From Thermoleophilaceae bacterium (GTDB taxonomy: Bacteria; Actinomycetota; Thermoleophilia; Solirubrobacterales; Thermoleophilaceae): a DNA stretch of 7,803 nucleotides. The DNA lies in NCBI GenBank assembly GCA_013696905.1, contig JACCXP010000169.1, forward strand, positions 1 through 7,803, given 5' to 3'. The stretch's first letter is position 1, and each line of letters opens with the position of its first letter. The translations under genes and the position numbers were made by a program. The notes under the pieces are model-generated. The model made no database searches, was not told where the DNA came from, and saw nothing but the letters and a program-made list of their open reading frames with translations. Of the stretch, positions 1 through 5,279 are shown in pieces.

Positions 1-2
1 TG

Positions 3-434
3 ATCAACGGCTTCGGCGGGATGGCCGACGGCGTCGCGCAGAACGTGCTGGTTCAGCTCAATGACAACGGCACCGGGACCGACAACGGCGGGACGACCGA
101 CTCGATTACGATCTTCGACGCGACGACACCGACCGAGCGGGTAAAGCTCGGGACGCTTAGGCTCGGCAGAGACTTCCTCGACTGGACTGTGGGGAAGACA
201 AAGGTGTTCGGCACGGCCGCCGCTCCCTCCACGATGGTCAGGGTCTCCGGGACGCCGACCGAGGTCAGGATCACGCTCGGGGCGAACACCACCAACTACG
301 ACCGCGTGCTCACCGGAGGCGTGTTGCCCCACACCATGGCGTGGACCCCGCTGGCGGGCATGTACGACCGCGCCGGAAACGCGCTCACCGACCTCGCCAC
401 GGTCAACCAAATCCTCCCGGCCACGAGCTTCTGA
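3..434 (+). CDS. C-terminal part of a secreted Ig-like-repeat protein (5' partial)
   Basis: The reading frame is open to the left edge, so this is the last 143 residues of a longer protein. The ATG at 21 is probably internal. The composition is rich in Thr, Asn, Gly and Val, with no Cys, unlike the Arg/Glu-rich cytoplasmic proteins that follow. The end reads as a beta-sandwich module: a stretch with VRITLG, then TMAWTP and YDRAGN close to the C-terminus. The 'W-x-P ... D-x-AGN' pattern is typical of the last strands of bacterial Ig-like domains in surface or secreted proteins. No LPXTG sorting motif or C-terminal membrane anchor follows, so the protein is probably released or attached non-covalently, if exported at all; any signal peptide lies outside the window. 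The function is unknown. The Ig-like call rests on motif resemblance only. Confidence 0.6.
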   Translation: MNGFGGMADGVAQNVLVQLNDNGTGTDNGGTTDSITIFDATTPTERVKLGTLRLGRDFLDWTVGKTKVFGTAAAPSTMVRVSGTPTEVRITLGANTTNYDRVLTGGVLPHTMAWTPLAGMYDRAGNALTDLATVNQILPATSF

Positions 435-471
435 GCCGGGGCGGGGGCGAGAGCCGTCCGCCTCGGTCTTT
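435..471 (+). terminator. Probable intrinsic terminator after the secreted-protein gene
   Basis: Immediately after the TGA at 432-434, CCGGGGCGG (436-444) pairs with CCGCCTCGG (458-466). The stem is 9 bp with one G-U pair, and a further G-U pair is possible at 435/467. The loop is 13 nt and is followed by TCTTTA (467-472). A strong GC stem with a short T-rich tail fits Rho-independent termination, although the T run is broken by a C. Confidence 0.5.
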
Positions 472-476
472 AGCTT
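471..476 (+). promoter_or_regulatory. Candidate -10 box (TAGCTT) for the YhaM-like gene
   Basis: TAGCTT matches the actinobacterial TANNNT -10 consensus and ends 10 nt before the ATG at 487, so a transcript would begin only a few bases before the start codon. There is no clear -35 box. The box abuts the T tail of the preceding terminator. It is weaker support than the boxes at 1539, 3607 and 5112, because the spacing is longer. Confidence 0.35.
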
Positions 477-486
477 GCCGAGGCCG

Positions 487-1500
487 ATGCAGCAGACCGC
501 GCTCATCCCGCAGCCTTCGTCCAAGCAGTTCGCGCGCGAGCTGGCTGACGGGCGCGCGGTGGACGCCGTCTTCGTCGTCCGCGAGCGCGCCCGGCGGCGG
601 CGCAAGAACGGCGACGTGTTCCTCAAGCTCCGCCTCGGCGACGCCACCGGGTCCTTCGAGGCAGTCGTCTGGGACGGTGTCGAGGCGATCGAGCCGGAGT
701 GCGCGCCGGGCACGGTCGTGCGCGTCGGCGGGCCGTTCGCCGTCGACGGCCGCTACGGCGCCTCGCTGACCGTGCGCTCGCTGCGAATCGCGCAGCCGGA
801 CGAATACGACCAGCGAGACCTGCTCGACGGCCCGGCAAGGCCGTGCCACCAGATGATCGACGACCTCGAGTCGCTGATCGCGACCGTGCAGCACCGCCAC
901 CTCGCCCTGCTGCTCGAGCGCTTCTTCGGCGCGGGCGCCCCCACGCGCGAGCGCTGGTGCGAAGCTCCGGCGGCCAAGCACTACCACCAGGCCTACCCGC
1001 ACGGTCTGCTCGAGCACTGCCTGTCGGTCGCCCAGGGCGTCAGCGCCCTGTCGGCCACCTTCCCGGGCATCGACCGCGACGTCGCGGTGACGGGCGCCTT
1101 GCTGCACGACATCGGCAAGATCGAGACCTACGCGACCGAGGGCGAGGGCGGGGCGATCGCGCTCACGGACGCCGGCAAGCTGCAGGGCGAGATCGCGCTC
1201 GGCTACTACATGGTGCGCCGGGCGATCGAGGAGGTCGCGGGCTTCCCGGCCGACACCGCGCAGGCGCTGCTGCACGTCATCCTCTCCCACCACGGCCAGC
1301 TCGAGCACGGATCGCCGGTCGTCCCGTGCACGCGCGAGGCGACGCTCGTGCACATGATCGACAACCTCGGCGGCCGCCTCGGCTCGTTCGACCGCATCGA
1401 GAAGGGGCTCGCCGAGGGCGAGCGCTGGTCCGGCTTCGACCGCGCGCTGTCGGGGTCCGCCTACTTCGCCCCGGCGGAGCCCGGGCGCGAAGCCGCGTAA
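487..1500 (+). CDS. YhaM-like 3'-5' exonuclease (OB fold + HD domain)
   Basis: This 337-residue protein has the two-part plan of the YhaM family (about 310-330 aa). An N-terminal OB-fold-like region (about residues 15-105) contains GDVFLKLRLGDATGSFEA, and a C-terminal HD phosphohydrolase domain covers about 165-300. Metal-ligand candidates are H172 and H177 (HGLLEH), H207-D208 (LLHDIGK), H263 and H268-H269 (HVILSHHG) and D292 (HMIDNLGG). The full HD pattern is therefore present and the enzyme should be active. YhaM enzymes remove nucleotides from 3' ends of RNA or single-stranded DNA in the cytoplasm; the exact substrate here is unknown. The first ATG is at 487. An in-frame TTG at 475 would add four residues but lies partly inside the candidate -10 box, so ATG is preferred. 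The WYL regulator gene follows 51 nt downstream in the same direction. Another HD nuclease or phosphatase role is possible. Confidence 0.82.
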   Translation: MQQTALIPQPSSKQFARELADGRAVDAVFVVRERARRRRKNGDVFLKLRLGDATGSFEAVVWDGVEAIEPECAPGTVVRVGGPFAVDGRYGASLTVRSLRIAQPDEYDQRDLLDGPARPCHQMIDDLESLIATVQHRHLALLLERFFGAGAPTRERWCEAPAAKHYHQAYPHGLLEHCLSVAQGVSALSATFPGIDRDVAVTGALLHDIGKIETYATEGEGGAIALTDAGKLQGEIALGYYMVRRAIEEVAGFPADTAQALLHVILSHHGQLEHGSPVVPCTREATLVHMIDNLGGRLGSFDRIEKGLAEGERWSGFDRALSGSAYFAPAEPGREAA

Positions 1501-1503
1501 AGA

Positions 1504-1516
1504 GCGGGATACCCGC
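1504..1516 (+). other. Small hairpin between the exonuclease and WYL genes
   Basis: GCGGG (1504-1508) and CCCGC (1512-1516) form a 5-bp perfect stem with a 3-nt loop just after the TAA at 1498-1500. No T tract follows, so it is at best a weak terminator or an RNA-end stabiliser, and may be chance in such GC-rich DNA. Confidence 0.25.
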
Positions 1517-1538
1517 AGCCGCCGCCCCGGCGCCCTCC

Positions 1539-1544
1539 TATCCT
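1539..1544 (+). promoter_or_regulatory. Candidate -10 box (TATCCT) for a leaderless WYL-regulator transcript
   Basis: TATCCT fits TANNNT and ends exactly 7 nt before the ATG at 1552, placing the transcription start at or next to the A of the ATG. The bases between box and ATG are all G or C, and no purine-rich Shine-Dalgarno sequence precedes the start. No -35 match is visible. This suggests the regulator has its own promoter even if read-through from the exonuclease gene occurs. Confidence 0.5.
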
Positions 1545-1551
1545 CCCGCCG

Positions 1552-3609
1552 ATGGCCAAGGACACCGAGAAGCTCATCCGCCAGCTCTCGCTGATCTCGT
1601 TCCTGATGGCCGAGCGGCGCCCGGTCACGGCGCTCGAGATCAGACAGGAGGTCGAGGGCTACTCCGGGATGAACGAGGACGCGTTCGCCCGCCGCTTCTA
1701 TGCCGACCGCTCGGAGCTCGAGGCGCTCGGGATCGAGCTGAAGGTCGAGAAGCCGGCCGAGGGCTACTACGAGGCGGAGAACTACACGCTTCCGCCGGAG
1801 AACTTCTACCTGCCCGCGATCGAGTTCTCGGACTCGGAGCTCGGCGCGCTGCGCACCGCGCTCGCGCTGCTCGACGGCGAGTTCGCCTACGCCGAGCCCC
1901 TGCGCCTCGCCCTCCAGCAGCTCTCCTGGGGCAAGCCCTCTCCGCTCAACGCTCCCGAGCAGCGAACGGTGGCGCTCGGCGTGACCGCGGCGGCAGGGGG
2001 ACACGACCTGTCCCAGCGGCTGTCGAAGATCGAGACCGCGATCTTCAGACGCAAGACGATCCTGTTCGAGTACTACACGATGGGCCGCGACACCCAGGAG
2101 ACGCGCAAGGTCGACCCCTACCACCTGCTCTTCCGGGGGGGGCAGTTCTACCTCGTCGGCCACTCGCACGAGCGCGGCGAGGTGCGCGTCTTCCGCCTCT
2201 CGCGGATTCGCTCGAAGGTCTCCTACTCCTCGAAGGCCGAGCACGACTTCGTCCCCGCGCCCGACTTCGACCCGCGCGTCTACGCCGCTCGCGCCGACTG
2301 GCAGCTCGACGACCCGCTCGGCGTCGCGCGCATCTGGGTCTCGCCGCGGATCGACTGGCTCGTCCAGCGCCACTTCGGCCACGCCGGCTCGATCACCGAC
2401 GCGACCGGTGCCGACGACGCCCCGGAGGATGGCATCGTGTTCGAGACTCCCTACTCCCACTCGCGCGAGCTGATCTCGTGGGTGATGGGCCTTGGCGACC
2501 GGGCACGCGTGCTGGGCCCGGCGGAGCTGGTCGAGGAGACCGCCGAGCGCGTCGCCCTGCTCGTCGAGCGCCACGCCAACCCGCCCGAGCAGGCGCCGGT
2601 GGCTCGCCGCCCGAGCCCGGCACGGCCGGTCGAGGCGAATGGCCGCCGCGAGACGCCGATCCGCCCTGAGCGCTTCGCGCGCCTCGTAACCCTCGCCGGG
2701 ATCCTGATCGAGGCCGCCCGCGATGGCGCGAAGCTCGACGTGGGGGGACTGAGGGACTCGCTCCAGATCACCGACGAGGAGCTGCGCGAGGACGTCGACC
2801 TGCTGAACGTCGTCAACTTCGGCGGCGGCGCCTACGTCCTCTACGCCGAGGTGCAGGGCGACACGATGGAGGTCGACCCCGAGCCCTACGGCGACAACTT
2901 CGCCCGCCCGGCGCGGCTGCTGCCGCTCGAGGCAAAGGCGCTGATCGCGGCCATCGACCTGATCGGCGAGCACATCGCGGAGGGCTCGCTCACATCCGCG
3001 CGCGAGAAGATCGTGGCGGCCCTGGGGCAGGATCCCGCCGGCGACGGCCTCAAGATCACGACCGCCAAGGGCGACGACTCCGAGATTGCGCGCGTCGTCT
3101 CCGGCGCGATCTGCGAGCGGCGGCTGCTCGAGATCGAGTACTACAAGGAGAACGAGGACGAGTTCTCCTCGCGGCGGATCGAGCCCTACCTGCTGCTGAA
3201 CGGCCAGGAGGGCTGGTACGTGCACTCGTTCGACCCCGACCGCGACGCCCCGCGATCGTTCCGGCTCGACCGGATCAAGTCGGCGACCGTCACGGGTGAG
3301 CGGTTCGACCCCCGCCCCGGGATCGAGCCCGACGTCCAGGGCTGGCCGCGCACGGGAGAGGTCGCGGCATCGCGCGTCACGCGGCTGTGGATCTCCCCGG
3401 AGCGCGCTCGCTGGGCGCACGAGGAGCGACGGGTCGCCGAGGAGCTCGAGGACGGCGCGGTCGTGGTCGAGCTCCACTACGCGGGCGACGACTGGCTCGT
3501 GCGCGAAGTCCTCAAGCAGGCGGGCGACGCCGTCGTGCTCGAGCCAGACGATGCCCGCGCCAAGGTGCTCGAGGCCGCCGAGGCGCTGAGCGGCGCCGCC
3601 AGGCACTAG
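1552..3609 (+). CDS. PafB/PafC-like fused double-WYL transcriptional regulator
   Basis: The 685 residues hold two regulator units in tandem. The N-terminal half has a winged HTH (about 5-65, with ALEIRQEVEGY and a following DRSELEALGI helix as in PafB), a WYL domain (about 165-235, where FYL at 199-201 replaces WYL and VFRLSRI is at 213-219) and a WCX-type tail (to about 340). A Pro/Arg/Ala linker (about 341-371) leads to a second, PafC-like HTH (about 373-440), a WYL domain (about 515-580; WYV at 555-557, FRLDRI at 570-575) and a second WCX tail. PafB and PafC of mycobacteria act together as an activator of the LexA-independent DNA-damage response, and fused versions are known in other actinobacteria. 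A comparable role here is inference from architecture. No pup, proteasome or tat genes are next to it. There is no Shine-Dalgarno sequence; a TANNNT box 7 nt upstream supports the ATG at 1552. The rmlA gene starts 10 nt after the stop. Confidence 0.83.
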   Translation: MAKDTEKLIRQLSLISFLMAERRPVTALEIRQEVEGYSGMNEDAFARRFYADRSELEALGIELKVEKPAEGYYEAENYTLPPENFYLPAIEFSDSELGALRTALALLDGEFAYAEPLRLALQQLSWGKPSPLNAPEQRTVALGVTAAAGGHDLSQRLSKIETAIFRRKTILFEYYTMGRDTQETRKVDPYHLLFRGGQFYLVGHSHERGEVRVFRLSRIRSKVSYSSKAEHDFVPAPDFDPRVYAARADWQLDDPLGVARIWVSPRIDWLVQRHFGHAGSITDATGADDAPEDGIVFETPYSHSRELISWVMGLGDRARVLGPAELVEETAERVALLVERHANPPEQAPVARRPSPARPVEANGRRETPIRPERFARLVTLAGILIEAARDGAKLDVGGLRDSLQITDEELREDVDLLNVVNFGGGAYVLYAEVQGDTMEVDPEPYGDNFARPARLLPLEAKALIAAIDLIGEHIAEGSLTSAREKIVAALGQDPAGDGLKITTAKGDDSEIARVVSGAICERRLLEIEYYKENEDEFSSRRIEPYLLLNGQEGWYVHSFDPDRDAPRSFRLDRIKSATVTGERFDPRPGIEPDVQGWPRTGEVAASRVTRLWISPERARWAHEERRVAEELEDGAVVVELHYAGDDWLVREVLKQAGDAVVLEPDDARAKVLEAAEALSGAARH

Positions 3610-3612
3610 CGT
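3607..3612 (+). promoter_or_regulatory. Candidate -10 box (TAGCGT) for rmlA, made from the upstream stop codon
   Basis: TAGCGT ends 7 nt before the ATG at 3620, the same spacing as the box before the WYL gene. Its TAG is the stop codon of that gene (3607-3609). The 10-nt gap between the genes has no Shine-Dalgarno sequence at usable distance (AGG at 3615-3617 is too close). This fits leaderless transcription of rmlA, with read-through from the WYL gene still possible. Confidence 0.42.
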
Positions 3613-3619
3613 CCAGGCG

Positions 3620-4696
3620 ATGGAGCCGGTCAAAGGCCTGATTCTCTCGGGCGGGAAGGGCACGCGTCTGCGCCCGATCACCCACACGAGCGCGAAGCAG
3701 CTCGTGCCGGTGGCCAACAAGCCCGTGCTCTTCTACGGGATCGAGTCGATGGCGGCCGCGGGCATAATCGAGATCGGCATCATCATCGCGCCCGAGACGG
3801 GCGACGAGATCCGCGCCGCCGCCGGCGACGGCTCGCGCTTCGGCGTCGCGATCAGCTACATCGAGCAGGATGCGCCGCTCGGCCTCGCGCACGCCGTGCT
3901 GACCGCCGAGCGCTTCATCGGGAGCTCGCCGTTCGTGATGTATCTGGGCGACAACCTGCTGCGCGACGGCATCTCCGAGCTCGTCGATGCCTTCCGCAGC
4001 GAGGCGCCCGACGCCCTGATCCTGCTCACCTCGGTGCCCGACCCCGAGCACTACGGCGTCGCCGAGCTCGACGGCGGCGGCAGGGTCGCGCGGCTCGTCG
4101 AGAAGCCGAAGCAGCCGAAGTCAGACCTCGCGCTCGTCGGCGTCTACATGTTCACCACGGCCGTGTTCGAGGCCGCGCGCGCGATCTCGCCGTCGTGGCG
4201 CGGGGAGCTCGAGATCACCGACGCGATCCAGCACCTGCTCGACACCGGCCTGCGAGTGGACCCCCACGTCGTCCGCGGTTGGTGGAAGGACACTGGTCAG
4301 GTGCAGGACATGCTGGACGCCAACCGCCTGATCCTCGAGGACCTGGCCGAACGCGTCGAGGGCGAGCTCCACGACTCGCGTATCGAGGGCCGCGTCGTGA
4401 TCGAGCCGGGGGTGCGCCTCGAGCGCGCTACGGTGCGCGGCCCGGCGGTGATCGGCGCGGGCTCGCGGATAACGGACGCCTACATCGGGCCCTACACAGC
4501 GATCGGCGACGACGTCGAGATCGCACGGGCGGAGATCGAGCATTCGATCGTCATGTCGGGCTCGTCGCTGATCGACCTCGAGGGTCGCATCGAAGCGAGC
4601 CTGATCGGGCGCAACGTGCGCGTCGGGCGGTCTCCCGGCCTGCCCAAGGCCTACCGCTTCGTCGTCGGCGACAACGCCGAGATAGCGATTCTCTGA
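3620..4696 (+). CDS. rmlA: Glucose-1-phosphate thymidylyltransferase, long form
   Basis: This enzyme joins glucose-1-phosphate and dTTP to give dTDP-glucose and pyrophosphate, the first step toward dTDP-rhamnose and other dTDP-6-deoxysugars, in the cytoplasm. The nucleotidyltransferase domain (about 5-240) has the signature GGKGTRLRP (11-19) with K26 in SAKQLVP, the metal-binding aspartate in YLGDN (D111), VEKP (160-163), GELEITD (195-201) and WWKDTG (221-226, second metal aspartate D224). Residues from about 250 to the end form left-handed beta-helix hexapeptide repeats (for example VVIEPGVRL and AVIGAGSRI). That C-terminal extension and the 358-residue length mark the long form rather than the roughly 290-residue RmlA of enteric bacteria. 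Start: first ATG, 10 nt after the WYL gene. It ends 4 nt from the stop codon of the convergent XRE gene. A related nucleotidyltransferase with a different sugar cannot be fully excluded, but rmlD and rmlB nearby support the call. Confidence 0.88.
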   Translation: MEPVKGLILSGGKGTRLRPITHTSAKQLVPVANKPVLFYGIESMAAAGIIEIGIIIAPETGDEIRAAAGDGSRFGVAISYIEQDAPLGLAHAVLTAERFIGSSPFVMYLGDNLLRDGISELVDAFRSEAPDALILLTSVPDPEHYGVAELDGGGRVARLVEKPKQPKSDLALVGVYMFTTAVFEAARAISPSWRGELEITDAIQHLLDTGLRVDPHVVRGWWKDTGQVQDMLDANRLILEDLAERVEGELHDSRIEGRVVIEPGVRLERATVRGPAVIGAGSRITDAYIGPYTAIGDDVEIARAEIEHSIVMSGSSLIDLEGRIEASLIGRNVRVGRSPGLPKAYRFVVGDNAEIAIL

Positions 4697-4708
4697 GGCG
4701 CTATCTCG
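4678..4708. terminator. Bidirectional terminator hairpin shared by convergent genes
   Basis: CGAGATAGCG (4678-4687) and CGCTATCTCG (4699-4708) are a perfect 10-bp inverted repeat with an 11-nt loop. It covers the last codons and TGA of rmlA (4694-4696, in the loop) and the last codons and TAG of the XRE gene (4701-4703, in the right arm). Neither side has a real T tract, so it may act as a structural barrier or RNA 3' end rather than a classical intrinsic terminator. Its position between convergent genes supports bidirectional use. Confidence 0.55.
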
Positions 4709-5105
4709 TTGCGAGCCGAGCGAGCGCCTCGTGCGGAGCGAGCTTGACCTCCCGCGTGAAGCGAACGAGCGTCATCTCGGCCTCCGTGATGGGCTTCTGG
4801 GCGTCGTCGGATCCCATCAAGCGCCCTGGCTCCACCTCGAGCACAGCCGCGAGCGCCAGGTAGACGTAGAGCGGCGCGCTGGCCCAGCCGCGCTCGAGCC
4901 GCGAGAAGTAGCCCGGCGAGTAGGAGCCGCCTTCCGGCTTATCGACGAGTCCGGCTAGCTCGGCCAGAGACAAGCCGCGACCGTTTCTCAGCCGACGCAC
5001 TCGGTCCCCGACGACGCACGCCCACTCGCAGTGGTAAGGATCGCGCCACCGTGGCCCTCGGTAGGCGGCATCGAAGCGCGATACGCGGGTGGGATGGCGA
5101 CCCAT
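4701..5105 (-). CDS. XRE-family helix-turn-helix regulator
   Basis: This 134-residue cytoplasmic DNA-binding protein has an HTH at about 33-97. The first helix starts at GDRVRRLR, LAELA (47-51) is in helix 2, and SPGYFSRLERG (63-73) is the recognition helix with the usual closing ERG. The turn between helices 2 and 3 is about six residues longer than in typical XRE proteins. A 32-residue N-terminal extension rich in Arg and aromatics includes YHCEWAC, and a tail of about 35 residues follows the HTH; no ligand-binding domain is seen. It converges on rmlA with 4 nt between stops and diverges from rmlD. The ATG at 5105 is supported by TAGCTT ending 6 nt upstream. Its promoter overlaps the left arm of the palindrome at 5134-5214, so autoregulation and control of rmlDB are plausible but unproven. 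The target is unknown. Confidence 0.78.
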   Translation of the reverse strand: MGRHPTRVSRFDAAYRGPRWRDPYHCEWACVVGDRVRRLRNGRGLSLAELAGLVDKPEGGSYSPGYFSRLERGWASAPLYVYLALAAVLEVEPGRLMGSDDAQKPITEAEMTLVRFTREVKLAPHEALARLATR

Positions 5106-5111
5106 CGGGTG

Positions 5112-5142
5112 AAGCTACAGCCCCTCTTGCGGCCACTGTCAT
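5112..5142 (-). promoter_or_regulatory. Candidate promoter of the XRE gene (leaderless)
   Basis: Reading the minus strand, TAGCTT (5112-5117) lies 6 nt before the ATG at 5105, and ATGACA (5137-5142) is a five-of-six match to TTGACA with a 19-nt spacer, slightly long. No Shine-Dalgarno sequence lies at usable distance. The -35 half falls within the left arm of the large palindrome, a position where a bound repressor would block RNA polymerase. Confidence 0.45.
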
Positions 5143-5214
5143 CTACGACAACGGGTTTGACTCACAGGCAACTTTCTTGTCTGTCAGGCCAACGTGTTGT
5201 CGCAAACGACAGTG
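5134..5214. repeat. 81-bp imperfect palindrome between the XRE gene and rmlD
   Basis: Every base from 5134 to 5171 can be compared with its mirror about position 5174: 29 of 38 pairs are Watson-Crick and 2 more are G-T. The outer 19-nt arms (5134-5152 and 5196-5214) match at 16 of 19, written CACTGTC-N5-CGACAAC. The inner arms ACAGGCAA (5164-5171) and TTGTCTGT (5177-5184) match at 7 of 8 with a 5-nt loop. GC is about 51%, well below the surrounding genes. It could be a paired operator, a structured leader RNA or a small palindromic mobile element. No flanking target duplication is evident, and no second copy was seen in this window. Confidence 0.75.
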
Positions 5215-5266
5215 CCAAGTGGAGGAGTCACGGCGCCGCGGGTGCCTCGCCGACGATGGCGGCTGC

Positions 5267-5272
5267 TATTCG
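5267..5272 (+). promoter_or_regulatory. Weak candidate extended -10 box for rmlD
   Basis: TATTCG, preceded by TG at 5264-5265 (TGCTATTCG), ends 7 nt before the GTG at 5280, matching the spacing before other genes here. The last base is G rather than the usual T, and no -35 is visible. Some promoter is needed for the rmlD-rmlB-ABC operon in this stretch. Confidence 0.27.
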
Positions 5273-5279
5273 TATCGGG

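Noticed and set aside
2135..2142. A run of eight G residues within the first WYL domain, a possible slippage site for phase variation.
   Set aside because: The frame is intact and encodes the conserved R-G-G-Q before FYL; a single G run in GC-rich coding DNA is not enough to claim phase variation. A run of seven G at 7545-7551 in the ABC signature motif shows such runs occur by codon bias.
699..2669. A 656-codon open frame on the plus strand overlapping the exonuclease and WYL genes.
   Set aside because: It is an Arg/Ala/Pro-rich shadow frame crossing two real genes, with no family signature.
403..3720. A 1105-codon open frame on the minus strand across the YhaM-like and WYL genes and the start of rmlA.
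   Set aside because: It is in register with the codons of the two plus-strand genes, so it stays open simply because they lack TTA, CTA and TCA codons, as expected at this GC. Its protein is an Arg/Leu/Val/Asp-rich low-complexity shadow with no recognisable domain, while the plus strand has clear catalytic and structural motifs.
5134..5214. The palindrome as the ends of a known insertion sequence or a MITE.
   Set aside because: The arms begin near TGTC and end near GACA, as some IS ends do, but there is no transposase fragment, no clear target-site duplication and no second copy here, so it is reported only as a palindrome.
5031..5279. Extension of rmlD upstream to a start near 5031, adding about 83 residues.
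   Set aside because: The extension would overlap the XRE gene and encode the palindrome; the added residues resemble nothing in RmlD proteins, whereas GTG 5280 gives the normal N-terminus before the Rossmann motif.
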